Assembly: GCF_001424425.1 (NCBI RefSeq)
Contig: NZ_LMPT01000001.1
Span: 174,137 to 238,136 of the forward strand
Origin: Acidovorax sp. Leaf191
Lineage (GTDB): Bacteria; Pseudomonadota; Gammaproteobacteria; Burkholderiales; Burkholderiaceae_C
Reading direction: 5' to 3'
Length of the DNA stretch: 64,000 nt
Below the pieces are notes generated by a model. It did no database searches and was not told the DNA's origin. It worked only from the letters and a program-made list of their open reading frames with translations. The stretch's first letter is position 1. Every line of letters begins with the position of its first letter. This document shows positions 32,698 through 40,970 of the stretch, in pieces. The position numbers were made by a program, and so were the translations under genes.

Positions 32698-33648
32698 TTA
32701 AGCAAATACTGAACCAACTTCTTCGTGCACCGCGCTCACCGCGCCTGCCGCGCCTGCCGGGCCTTCGGTGCGTGCGGGCAGCCCCGCCAGCGCTGCCTCG
32801 GGCATGCGGGTGGCCGCGAACTCGCCCTGGCACGCGAGCAGCGCGCACCAGATCAGCCCGCGGGACTGCAATTCTTGCGCCTTTTCCAGCCCTTGGTGCA
32901 GCGCGCGCAGCACCTGTGCGCGCGGCAGCGGCGGGACATCCACCGTGACGGGAATGGCGCCGAGGTCGCTGTCGTCGCGCACCAGCCAGGCGGGCATGCG
33001 GGTGATGCGTTCGTCCAGCACGTTCACGGCGTTGGCCACCACGGTGGCGGCGGCGTCGGCCTCGGCCGCGGTGCGCGCGAGCACCGTGACGCTGTCGGCA
33101 ATGCCCAGCGACTGGCTGCGCCCGCGCCAACCGCTGGTGGCCACGCCGCGCACCGGCATGGTGCTGTCGATGCGCAACTGGCCGTCCAGCAGCAGCCCGT
33201 GGCGCAGTTGGGCGGCATCGAGCCTGGCGATGTCCGCATACACCCCCACCGAGGCCGACTGGCCCGGGGCGAGGTGCAGCGCGATGTCGCCACCGTTGTT
33301 GACCCAGGCGCGGGCAATCCCGTCCTGCGCGAAACACGCGAGGATCTCTTGCGCCACCGCCCCGGCCACGGCGGCCATGGGGGTGATGAAGCCCTTGCGG
33401 TACGGGTGGCAGGCCTGCCACATGCGCTGCGCGACCACACCCTGCAAGGAGGTGGCTTCACCCACCGGGGCGCGCAGGCCGGGCAGCTCGTTCACCAGCT
33501 CTTGAAGCAGCCCCTCGAAGCGCTGCCAGGCGCGCTCGTGCGCGGCAGCCACGGCGCTGCGTTCACCCTCGGCCTGGATGACCAGGTCGATGGGTCCGTG
33601 CTGGAAGTGCCAGCGGCCGTCGGGCAGAAAGTTGCGGCAGGCGTGCAT
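32698..33648 (-). CDS. UPF0280 family protein with ApbE-like motifs (possible flavin transferase or flavin-site factor)
   Basis: This 316-residue protein has the features by which UPF0280 resembles ApbE flavin transferases: ITPMAAVAGAVAQEIL (about 88-103), WVNNGGDIAL (about 115-124, compare the ApbE N-GG-D/N box), RGVATSGW and the helix SVTVLARTAAEADAAATVVA. ATG 33648 is chosen because the family starts there; the frame upstream is shadow. It sits 13 bp after the 6-hydroxynicotinate reductase stop. That reductase is reported to carry covalent flavin, so a role in attaching it is an attractive but unproven idea. Confidence 0.8.
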   Translation of the reverse strand: MHACRNFLPDGRWHFQHGPIDLVIQAEGERSAVAAAHERAWQRFEGLLQELVNELPGLRAPVGEATSLQGVVAQRMWQACHPYRKGFITPMAAVAGAVAQEILACFAQDGIARAWVNNGGDIALHLAPGQSASVGVYADIARLDAAQLRHGLLLDGQLRIDSTMPVRGVATSGWRGRSQSLGIADSVTVLARTAAEADAAATVVANAVNVLDERITRMPAWLVRDDSDLGAIPVTVDVPPLPRAQVLRALHQGLEKAQELQSRGLIWCALLACQGEFAATRMPEAALAGLPARTEGPAGAAGAVSAVHEEVGSVFA

Positions 33649-33661
33649 GACAAGAGGCCGT

Positions 33662-35320
33662 TCAGCCCAGCAGGGGCGGGCGGCCCAGCGGCCAGGGGTT
33701 GCCAGCGGGCAGCGCCTGCCAGGACAGCGACTGCGGCGCACCGTCGTTGTGCCACGCGCCGTGCTCCAGCACTTCGCGCAGGCTGCGGATCTGGTCGGCA
33801 TGGCCGCCCAGGGCCTCGTAGTCGGTGCGGCGCATGCTGAACTCGATGGGCGCCACGATGGCGGGGGTGGGCACGGTGCCAAAGCTGTTGTCGGGCATAC
33901 GCAGCACATCGGCCATCACAGTGATGCCGCCGCCGGGCCACACATAGGCGGGTGCGCCGCCGCAGGTCACGTTGACCAACGCGTTCTTGATGGAGCGCGT
34001 AAGCAGCACGGGGTTTTCCGTCACGCCCGCGCGCAGGCTGCCGCCCGCGCCGCCCAGGAAGAGCACCGAGGTGAGCGAGGGCTCGCAGTTCTCGCCGATA
34101 CGCTCCACGATGCGGCGCACCGCATCGGGCATCTCGGCCTCCACCGGCACCAGCGATTCGTTCAACACGTACCAGCTGGCGTGCTCGCCCGTGGTGGAGG
34201 TCATGAGCAGGCGCAGGCCCGGCCACGCGACCGATGCGTCCCAGCCTTCGATGATGGACAACGGGTCGGCGATGTCGGTGCCGCCCCAACCCGTGCCGGG
34301 ATTGGCCACCTGGAAGTAGCGGCCCGGGGTGGACTTGCGCCCGCGCATCTGGATGCCCGAGGACTCCATGTCCAGGCAGCGGCCGGCCTGGTGCTCGGTG
34401 AGCACGCCGGTGATGTGGTCGTCCACCACCACCACCTCATCGGCCTGGCCGAAGAACTGGCGCGCGAAGATGCCGATGGCCGCGGAGCCGCAGCCCACGC
34501 GCATGCGCTGCTCGGCCACGCCGTTGACGATGGGCGCCTGGCCGGCCTGGATCACGAGCTGCGAGCCGCCGTCGATGGTGAGCTCCACCGCCTGCTTGTT
34601 GCCCAGCAGCTGCATCATCTCGTTGGCGATGCGCCCTTCCTTCTTGCTGCCGCCCGTGAGGTGGTGCACGCCGCCGAGCGACAGCATCTGCGAGCCGTAT
34701 TCGGCCGTGGTGACGTGCCCCACCACCTCGCCCTTGCAGCGCACGTTGGCCTGCTCGGGGCCGAGGAAGCGGTCGGTGTCGATCTTCACCTTGAAGCTGC
34801 AGTAGCTGAAGATGCCCTCGGTGACCACGGTGACCATGTCCACGCCATCGACCTTGGAGCCCACGATGAACGGCGCAGGCTTGTAGTCGGGGTAGGTGGT
34901 GGACGAGCCCACGCCGGTGACGAACACTTCTTCCGATAGCAACAGGTCGCCGCTCCAGGCGTGCTGCGCGGCGGTACCGTCGGCGGTGCCGCCTTCGGCA
35001 TCCACCGGCGCGCCGGCATCCGCCGCGGACGAGCGGCCTGCGAACGGCACCAGCGCAACTTCGCCCGCCTCCAGCGTCTTGCGCAGCAGCACCACCGGGT
35101 CCACGCGCACCAGCACGCCGGCGTGGTTGGCATAGCGGTCGCACGCGCCGGCGCGGCCTTCCGATATCTGGCACAGCACCGGGCACGCGTTGCACTCCAC
35201 CTTGGCGGCGTTCATGCGCTCGTTGCGCGGCCGGGCGCGCTCCAGCACCTGCGGCAGCTCTGGCGCATCCATGCCTGGAAGCCCGTCGGTCTTGGTGTGT
35301 TCAGTCATCGTGGAGCCCAT
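33662..35320 (-). CDS. 6-hydroxynicotinate reductase
   Basis: This 552-residue protein is recognised as the 6-hydroxynicotinate reductase (Hnr) family, which reduces 6-hydroxynicotinate to 1,4,5,6-tetrahydro-6-oxonicotinate with reduced ferredoxin (EC 1.3.7.1). A Cys cluster C43-N-A-C46-x3-C50 with C60 is a likely [4Fe-4S] site. It is first in the leftward series and divergent from a ferredoxin gene. ATG 35320 is annotated; ATG 35308 (MTEHTK) is equally possible because neither has a strong ribosome site. The N-terminal insertion about 100-118 is Ala/Gly-rich. Confidence 0.85.
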   Translation of the reverse strand: MGSTMTEHTKTDGLPGMDAPELPQVLERARPRNERMNAAKVECNACPVLCQISEGRAGACDRYANHAGVLVRVDPVVLLRKTLEAGEVALVPFAGRSSAADAGAPVDAEGGTADGTAAQHAWSGDLLLSEEVFVTGVGSSTTYPDYKPAPFIVGSKVDGVDMVTVVTEGIFSYCSFKVKIDTDRFLGPEQANVRCKGEVVGHVTTAEYGSQMLSLGGVHHLTGGSKKEGRIANEMMQLLGNKQAVELTIDGGSQLVIQAGQAPIVNGVAEQRMRVGCGSAAIGIFARQFFGQADEVVVVDDHITGVLTEHQAGRCLDMESSGIQMRGRKSTPGRYFQVANPGTGWGGTDIADPLSIIEGWDASVAWPGLRLLMTSTTGEHASWYVLNESLVPVEAEMPDAVRRIVERIGENCEPSLTSVLFLGGAGGSLRAGVTENPVLLTRSIKNALVNVTCGGAPAYVWPGGGITVMADVLRMPDNSFGTVPTPAIVAPIEFSMRRTDYEALGGHADQIRSLREVLEHGAWHNDGAPQSLSWQALPAGNPWPLGRPPLLG

Positions 35321-35394
35321 TCATTGCATCTTTTCAAATGCTTGTACGCGCATTGCATTTTGTGTAGCATTCACTTAACTTAAATGTTGTGATT

Positions 35395-35417
35395 GCTACA
35401 TTGATCGCGAATGTAGC
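35395..35417. promoter_or_regulatory. Candidate operator, GCTACATT-N7-AATGTAGC, in the divergent hnr/ferredoxin promoter region
   Basis: This is a perfect 8-bp inverted repeat over 23 bp, between the divergent reductase (start 35320) and ferredoxin (start 35483) genes. A further half-site TGTAGCATT begins at 35363. The TetR regulator gene at 36733, in the same cluster, is the obvious candidate to bind it and control both transcripts. Confidence 0.6.
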
Positions 35418-35482
35418 GCAATCGATGATGGTCCGCAATGGTGTTTTCGCACCCCCTGAAACGGTGCACGAGGAGCCCCAAA

Positions 35483-35812
35483 ATGACGCACGTAGTAACG
35501 GATGCATGTATTCGGTGCAAGTACACCGACTGTGTCGATGTCTGCCCGGTCGACTGCTTCAAGGAGGGGCCTGAATACCTCGTCATCGACCCTGACGAGT
35601 GCATCGACTGCGCGGTCTGCATCCCCGAGTGCCCCGCCAACGCCATCTATGCCGAAGACGACCTGCCCCCGGGCCTGGAAATCTTCCTCGAATTCAACAA
35701 AAAGCTGGCCCCGGGCCTGCCCACAATCACCAAAAGAAAACCGGCTTTGCCAGATGCGGAACAATGGAGGGTTGTGAGCCACAAGCTTTCCGGCCTGGAT
35801 ATCGCGTTCTGA
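35483..35812 (+). CDS. fdxA: 7Fe ferredoxin (FdxA type)
   Basis: This 109-residue ferredoxin has Cys C9, C17 and C50 placed for a [3Fe-4S] cluster and C21, C40, C43 and C46 for a [4Fe-4S] cluster, plus C12 and C25, as in Azotobacter FdI-type proteins. ATG 35483 ([13 protein letters not shown]) is the family start. It is followed by a ferredoxin-NADP reductase gene after 76 bp and is divergent from ferredoxin-dependent 6-hydroxynicotinate reductase, so it is the likely electron donor. Confidence 0.92.
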   Translation: MTHVVTDACIRCKYTDCVDVCPVDCFKEGPEYLVIDPDECIDCAVCIPECPANAIYAEDDLPPGLEIFLEFNKKLAPGLPTITKRKPALPDAEQWRVVSHKLSGLDIAF

Positions 35813-35888
35813 GCCCCGCTCCAGCACGCCGCCAGCGCGGACTTCAGCCAGTTTTCTTCTGTACTTTCAACTTTTCCGACCAAGCACC

Positions 35889-36665
35889 ATGAGCGCATTT
35901 CTCGAAGAACGCGTCCTCTCCGTCCACCACTGGACGGACCGCCTTTTCTCCTTCACCACCACGCGGGACACGGCCCTGCGCTTTTCCAACGGCCATTTCA
36001 CGATGATCGGCCTGCGTGGCGAGAACGGCAAACCCCTGCTGCGCGCCTACAGCATCGCCAGCGCCAACTACGAAGAGCACCTGGAGTTCCTGTCGATCAA
36101 GGTGCCCGACGGCCCGCTGACCTCGCGCCTGCAGCACATCCAGGTGGGCGACACCATCGTGGTGGGCAAGAAGCCCACCGGCACGCTGCTCATCGACTAC
36201 CTGCTGCCCGCCAAGCGCCTGTACATGCTGTCCACCGGCACCGGCGTGGCGCCTTTCCTGAGCCTGATGCGCGACCCCGAGACGTATGAGAAGTTCGAGG
36301 AAGTCATCCTGGTGCACGGCGTGCGCGAGGTCAAGGAGCTGGCCTACCACGACTACATCACCCAAGAGCTGCCCCAGCACGAGTTCCTGGGCGAGATCGT
36401 GAGCAAGCAGCTCAAGTACTACCCCACCGTGACGCGCGAGGCGTTCAAGCACCAGGGCCGCGTGACGACCGTGATCGAGAACGGCCAGCTCGCCCGCGAC
36501 CTGGGCCTGCCGGCGCTCAACCCGCTGGAAGACCGCGTGATGATCTGCGGCAGCCCCGAGATGCTGCGCGACCTCAAGCACATGATGGAAGAGCGCGGCT
36601 TCAAGGAAGGCAACACCACGAAGCCGGGCGACTTCGTGATCGAACGCGCGTTCGCAGAGCAGTGA
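35889..36665 (+). CDS. fpr: Ferredoxin--NADP reductase
   Basis: This 258-residue bacterial FNR has the FAD motif RAYSIASANY (about 50-59), the NADP phosphate-binding GTGVAPFLSLMRDP (about 117-130), and VMICGSPEML near the C-terminus ending FVIERAFAEQ, typical of subclass I bacterial Fpr. It moves electrons between NADPH and ferredoxin. With the upstream ferredoxin it forms a two-gene relay that could feed 6-hydroxynicotinate reductase. Confidence 0.93.
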   Translation: MSAFLEERVLSVHHWTDRLFSFTTTRDTALRFSNGHFTMIGLRGENGKPLLRAYSIASANYEEHLEFLSIKVPDGPLTSRLQHIQVGDTIVVGKKPTGTLLIDYLLPAKRLYMLSTGTGVAPFLSLMRDPETYEKFEEVILVHGVREVKELAYHDYITQELPQHEFLGEIVSKQLKYYPTVTREAFKHQGRVTTVIENGQLARDLGLPALNPLEDRVMICGSPEMLRDLKHMMEERGFKEGNTTKPGDFVIERAFAEQ

Positions 36666-36732
36666 TCTCCCGGCCGGCACCGGGCGCCTGTCGAACAGGT
36701 GCCGCTGCCGGCCCCACCCACCAGGACCCGCC

Positions 36733-37440
36733 ATGTCTGCCACACCCCCCAAGACCCGGACAGCGTCCAGCCGATCTCCCACCGTGCGCAAGACGGGGGT
36801 GCGCGAGCAGGCCGCACAGACCACGCGCGACAACATCCTGAAAGCGGCGACCAAGGTGTTCGCGCGCTACGGCTACGAAGGCGGCAGCGTGGAGAAGATC
36901 TCCAAGGCGGCCAAGTCCTTCGACCGGATGATCTACTACTACTTCGGCAGCAAGGAAGGCCTGTTCATCGAGGTGCTGGAGGAAACCTACCGGCGCATGA
37001 ACGATGCGGAGTCCAAGCTCGACCTGGACACCGCCAAGCCGGTCGAGGCGCTGCAGGCGGTGATCCGCTTCGTGGTGGGCTACTACCGCAAGAACCCCGA
37101 GTTCATCACGCTGCTCAACACGGAAAACCTGCACAAGGGCAAGCACATCTCCAAGTCCATGCGGGCCCGCGAATACTCGTCGCCCGCCATCGAGGTCATC
37201 CGCCGCGTGCTGGAGAGCGGCCAGGCGCAAGGGCTGTTCCGCAAGGACGTGTCGGCGCGCGACGTGTACCTGCTGATCGCCGCCACGGGCTACTTCTACA
37301 TGTCCAACCGCCACACGCTGTCGGCCTTTCTGGGTGAAGACCTGGAGACGCCCGATGCGCTGGCGCACTGGGAGTCCTTCGTCATCGACAGCGTGCTGCG
37401 CACCGTGGCGCCGGGCCCCAGCCTGCCCAAGGGCAAGTGA
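36733..37440 (+). CDS. TetR/AcrR family transcriptional regulator
   Basis: This 235-residue regulator has a TetR helix-turn-helix in residues about 35-80 (ILKAATKVFARYGYEGGSVE ... YYYFGSKEGLFIEVLEE) after a basic, disordered N-terminus. The ligand domain is unassigned. It lies between fpr and the enamidase gene. The dyads at 35395 and 37452 are plausible binding sites, so it probably controls the nicotinate cluster in response to a pathway compound (inference). Confidence 0.9.
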   Translation: MSATPPKTRTASSRSPTVRKTGVREQAAQTTRDNILKAATKVFARYGYEGGSVEKISKAAKSFDRMIYYYFGSKEGLFIEVLEETYRRMNDAESKLDLDTAKPVEALQAVIRFVVGYYRKNPEFITLLNTENLHKGKHISKSMRAREYSSPAIEVIRRVLESGQAQGLFRKDVSARDVYLLIAATGYFYMSNRHTLSAFLGEDLETPDALAHWESFVIDSVLRTVAPGPSLPKGK

Positions 37441-37451
37441 CGGCCGAAGGT

Positions 37452-37465
37452 CCGAAGATCTTCGG
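37452..37465. promoter_or_regulatory. 14-bp perfect palindrome CCGAAGATCTTCGG
   Basis: It lies 11 bp after the TetR gene stop and about 105 bp before the enamidase start. It could be an operator for a separate enamidase promoter or a short hairpin. Nothing else is recognised in the 130-bp gap. Confidence 0.4.
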
Positions 37466-37570
37466 CACGCACCTCCGCAAGCAGCACTGCAAACGCAGGA
37501 CGCACCGGACACAACGATTTTCTGAGCGAGGGCCGCAACGGGCCCGAACCCCCACCCACGAGGAGAATCC

Positions 37571-38758
37571 ATGGCAGAAGCAGCAGCCGGCGGCAAGTCG
37601 GGCAAGGTCGTCATCAAAAACATCGGTCTCTTGTTGTCGGGCGACCTGGACCGCCCCATCCTCGATGCCGACACCATCGTCGTCAACGACGGACTCATCG
37701 TGGCCGTGGGCCGCGAAAAGGATTGCGACACCGACCACGCGCAGACCGTGATCGATGCGCGCCAGACCTGCGTGGCGCCCGGCCTGATCGACAGCCACGT
37801 GCACCCGGTCTTTGGCGACTGGACGCCGCGGCAAAACCAGATCGGCTGGATCGACTCCACCATGAACGGCGGCGTGACCACGATGGTCTCGGCTGGTGAA
37901 GTGCACCTGCCCGGCCGCCCCAAGGACATCGTGGGCCTGAAGGCGCTGGCCATCACCGCGCAGCGTTCGTTCGACAACTTCCGCCCCGGCGGCGTGAAGG
38001 TGATCGCGGGCGCCCCGGTCATCGAAAAGGGCATGACCGAGCAGGACTTCAAGGACCTGGCCGACGCGGGCGTGACGCTGCTGGGCGAAGTGGGCCTGGG
38101 CTCCGTCAAGGCGGGCTACGAGGCCCAGCAGATGGTGGCGTGGGCGCGCAAGCACGGCATCCAGAGCACCATCCACACGGGCGGGCCGTCCATTCCGGGC
38201 TCAGGCCTCATCGACAAGGACGTGGTGCTGGAGGCCGATGCCGATGTGATCGGCCACATCAACGGCGGCCACACCTCGCTGCCCTGGAAGCACGTGTGCG
38301 AGCTGTGCGAGAAGTCGTCGCGCGCGATCGAGCTGGTGCACAACGGCAACGAGAAGATCGCCATCCAGGCCGCGCGCGCGGCCATCGAACTGAAGTGCCC
38401 GCACCGCGTGATTCTGGGCACCGACGGCCCGGCCGGCTCGGGCGTGCAGCCGCTGGGCATGCTGCGCATGATCGCCTTGATATCGAGCTTTGCCGACATC
38501 CCCGCCGAGTTGGTGTTCTGCTTTGCCACGGGCAACACGGCGCGCATCCGCAACCTGAACTGCGGGCTGATCGAGCCGGGCCGCGCGGCGGACTTCGTGT
38601 TCATGGACCGCGCGCAGCACACGGCCGGCGCCACGCTGCTGGAGAGCGTGCAGCTGGGCGACATCCCGGGCATCGGCATGGTGATGATCGACGGCCTGGT
38701 GCGCTGCGGCCGCAGCCGCAACACGCCGCCTGCGACGGAAATCCCGGTGGTGCTGTAG
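37571..38758 (+). CDS. Enamidase-like amidohydrolase (6-oxo-1,4,5,6-tetrahydronicotinate hydrolase)
   Basis: This 395-residue amidohydrolase-superfamily enzyme closely follows the pattern of Eubacterium barkeri enamidase: VVIKNIG start, GLIDSHVHPVFGDWTPRQ, LPGRPKD, and SRNTPPA near the end. Likely metal ligands are H76, H78, E173, H202 and H229, with D285 in LGTDGPAGSG. Enamidase opens the tetrahydro-oxonicotinate ring to 2-formylglutarate and ammonia. AGGAG precedes the ATG. The presence of the reductase gene in the same cluster supports this over dihydroorotase- or hydantoinase-like roles. Confidence 0.85.
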   Translation: MAEAAAGGKSGKVVIKNIGLLLSGDLDRPILDADTIVVNDGLIVAVGREKDCDTDHAQTVIDARQTCVAPGLIDSHVHPVFGDWTPRQNQIGWIDSTMNGGVTTMVSAGEVHLPGRPKDIVGLKALAITAQRSFDNFRPGGVKVIAGAPVIEKGMTEQDFKDLADAGVTLLGEVGLGSVKAGYEAQQMVAWARKHGIQSTIHTGGPSIPGSGLIDKDVVLEADADVIGHINGGHTSLPWKHVCELCEKSSRAIELVHNGNEKIAIQAARAAIELKCPHRVILGTDGPAGSGVQPLGMLRMIALISSFADIPAELVFCFATGNTARIRNLNCGLIEPGRAADFVFMDRAQHTAGATLLESVQLGDIPGIGMVMIDGLVRCGRSRNTPPATEIPVVL

Positions 38759-38788
38759 CCGCAGCCACTCACTGCGCCTTCGCCCAGC

Positions 38789-38814
38789 AAAAAAGCCCGC
38801 AATTGCGGGCTTTT
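38789..38814. terminator. Bidirectional intrinsic terminator
   Basis: A GCCCGCAATTGCGGGC palindrome flanked by an A run on the left and a T run on the right lies between the enamidase and the convergent glycine-zipper gene. Confidence 0.88.
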
Positions 38815-38835
38815 GCATTGGGGTTCAGGGCTGGC

Positions 38836-39669
38836 TCAATACGTATCGGCCACGCGCACAGCGCCTGGCTGGGCGCGCGGATAGGACTCTGTGGCCCGCG
38901 AGGCCGTGCCGTCATCCACGCGGAAGCCCTTGCCCTGCAAAACGACCGGTGTGCCCACGGCCGGAGGCTGCGCGCGGGTGAAGCGTCGCACCGAACCGTC
39001 TTCCATGCGCACGGCGATCTGGTAGACCGTCTGCGTGCGCGTGCGCTCTTCGACCTTGTGGCCCACATAGCCGCCGCCCACGGCACCCAGCACCGTGGCC
39101 GCAGTACGGCCCGACCCCTTGCCCACCTGGTTGCCCACCACCGCACCCAGCACGCCGCCAGCCACGGCGCCCACACCCGTGGCAGGCGCCGCCTGCTGCA
39201 CCGCCTGCACCGACTCGACCCGGCCGCAGGATGCGCATACGGGTGCTGGCGCTGCGGTGCGCATGGCAGGCTGGGGCGGCACATAGCCGCCCTGCGAAGA
39301 TCCACCTTGGTAAGACCCGCCTTGGTAAGACGAACCTTGCGAATAGCCGGGCGCCTGGTTAGCTACATTATTTGTAGCAATACTTCTTTGACCAGCTTGC
39401 GGCAGGGGCTTGTTTTGCGCAGGCCCATCGACTGGGGGCGTGCCGGTCGCCGGCTGCGCCAGGGCTGCCACGGCGGCGGGAGGCGCCTCTGCAGACGATT
39501 TGCCGGCGTTCTGCACCACCAGGGTGGTGCCCAAGGCCACCACGCTCACCCCCAGCACCCCGATGGCAGCCCACAGCCATTTGAGCGAGTGGCCCGAGGC
39601 CGCACCGGCAACGCCTGCGTGCGATGTGGCCGACAAAGGATGGGACGATGACGAAACGATAAGGCTCAT
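38836..39669 (-). CDS. Glycine-zipper 2TM domain protein, membrane-anchored
   Basis: This 277-residue protein has one N-terminal membrane helix (about 30-51, WLWAAIGVLGVSVVALGTTL), a Gln/Gly/Ser-rich linker with imperfect SSYQGG-type repeats (about 110-130), and a glycine-zipper segment (about 165-205, VGAVAGGVLGAVVGNQVGKG). The C-terminal domain includes VYQIAVRMEDGSVRRFT. Such proteins are envelope-associated, resembling the 17-kDa antigen/SlyB group. Part of its linker coding sequence matches the dispersed repeat family B. Confidence 0.83.
   Translation of the reverse strand: MSLIVSSSSHPLSATSHAGVAGAASGHSLKWLWAAIGVLGVSVVALGTTLVVQNAGKSSAEAPPAAVAALAQPATGTPPVDGPAQNKPLPQAGQRSIATNNVANQAPGYSQGSSYQGGSYQGGSSQGGYVPPQPAMRTAAPAPVCASCGRVESVQAVQQAAPATGVGAVAGGVLGAVVGNQVGKGSGRTAATVLGAVGGGYVGHKVEERTRTQTVYQIAVRMEDGSVRRFTRAQPPAVGTPVVLQGKGFRVDDGTASRATESYPRAQPGAVRVADTY
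39359..39416 (-). repeat. Family B repeat inside the glycine-zipper coding region
   Basis: On the coding (minus) strand it reads AAACAAGCCCCTGCCGC, then TATTGCTAC and ATGTAGC. This is the same order as the intergenic copies at 1952 and 50607. It encodes residues about 85-103 of the linker, in frame. Confidence 0.5.
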
Positions 39670-39845
39670 GATTTTTCTCCGAAAGATCCAGCGGTACCAA
39701 CACGACGCTGGAAGAGTGGCTGCAGAGTACCTGCGGGTGCCTGAAAACCGGACATAGCCCCTGTAAAGGACGTAAGAAGCTGTTTACCGGCAGATGGGTG
39801 CAAGGCAGGCTCGCGAGCACCGAGCTACGTTGCGCCTGGCGCACC

Positions 39846-40784
39846 TCACCGCGCGGTGACCGCCCCATCAGGCGCTGCGGCAGGCTCTGCCGGCGTGCCA
39901 TGCAGCTCCTGGAATGCGCGCGCACAGCTGGCCGAGAACAACAGCACTGCCGACGAAAAGTAGATCCACATGAGCAGCACCACCAGCGACCCCGCCGCCC
40001 CATAGGCCGACACCACCGCAGCCGTGGACAGGTACCACGCCAGCAGTTGCTTGCCCACGGTGAACAGCGTCGCGCCCACCACGGCCCCCGCGAGGATGCA
40101 GCGCGAAGACGGACGGGCACCGCCGCCAATGCGCATCAGTCCCATGAACAGCAGCACCGCAAAGCCGAAGGCCACCACCTCGTTGAGTATCTGCATGGCC
40201 GGCGCCACGGGTGCGGACGACAGGTGCGAGCCCGCCCAGCCCGCAAACAGGTTGATCAGCGTGGACAGGACCAGCGACACCAACAGCAAAAAGCCCAAGG
40301 CCAGCACATACGCCAGGCCCCGCAGCCGCAGCGACGCCATGCGCCACCAGGCGGCGCGCTGCTGCGTCGGCGCTTCGCTGCGCCACAAGTGCTCCAGTGC
40401 CGACTGCAGCTCCACGAACACCCCCGTAGCGCCCGACACCAGCACCACAAAACCCACCAGGGATGCGAGCCGCCCTTCCGACGGCTCCTTGGCACTGGCC
40501 AGGGCCTGCCGAATCACCTCGGCCACCTGCTGGCCCATGACGGCCTGCACCTGGGAGATGAGGTTGGTCTCCAGGTAGCTGCGGTCCATCCACCAGCCCA
40601 GCACGCCCACCAGCAGCAGCAGCAGCGGGGCCAGGCTCAGCATGCCGTAGAAGGACATCGCCGCGCTCATGCGCAGCCCGTCGGCGTCCAGCCACAAATT
40701 GATGGCGCGCCAGAACGGCTGCACCATTTTCCACAAGGGATCGACAAGGCGCAGGGCGCGGCGCTGCAGGCTGGAGACGGTCAT
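39846..40784 (-). CDS. YihY/virulence factor BrkB family membrane protein
   Basis: This 312-residue inner-membrane protein has about six predicted helices and family blocks AMSFYGMLSLAPLLLLLVG near residue 43 and GAAGSLVVLLMWIYFSSAVL near 265. The function of the YihY family is unsettled; the older RNase BN label is not supported. The length is normal. It is divergent from the serine hydrolase gene. Confidence 0.9.
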   Translation of the reverse strand: MTVSSLQRRALRLVDPLWKMVQPFWRAINLWLDADGLRMSAAMSFYGMLSLAPLLLLLVGVLGWWMDRSYLETNLISQVQAVMGQQVAEVIRQALASAKEPSEGRLASLVGFVVLVSGATGVFVELQSALEHLWRSEAPTQQRAAWWRMASLRLRGLAYVLALGFLLLVSLVLSTLINLFAGWAGSHLSSAPVAPAMQILNEVVAFGFAVLLFMGLMRIGGGARPSSRCILAGAVVGATLFTVGKQLLAWYLSTAAVVSAYGAAGSLVVLLMWIYFSSAVLLFSASCARAFQELHGTPAEPAAAPDGAVTAR

Positions 40785-40921
40785 GACGCAAGCCTAGCGC
40801 GGCGCGGCACCTGCATCCAGCCGCGATTCGCTGCAATGCAGGTAGGTTCGGTCCGACACCGCGGGCCCTGCAGCTGTTGCGCAGGCGACCGCGCCATCGC
40901 CCTGGGTGCGCATACTCGGTG

Positions 40922-40949
40922 GGCATGGCGTGCCATGCCACGCCATGCC
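40922..40949. repeat. Overlapping inverted repeats GGCATGGC/GCCATGCC
   Basis: GGCATGGCG (40922-40930) can pair with GCCATGCC at 40932 or CGCCATGCC at 40941. It ends 21 bp upstream of the serine hydrolase start. It could be a leader hairpin or an operator. Confidence 0.4.
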
Positions 40950-40970
40950 ATGCCCACCTGGAGATCGCCC

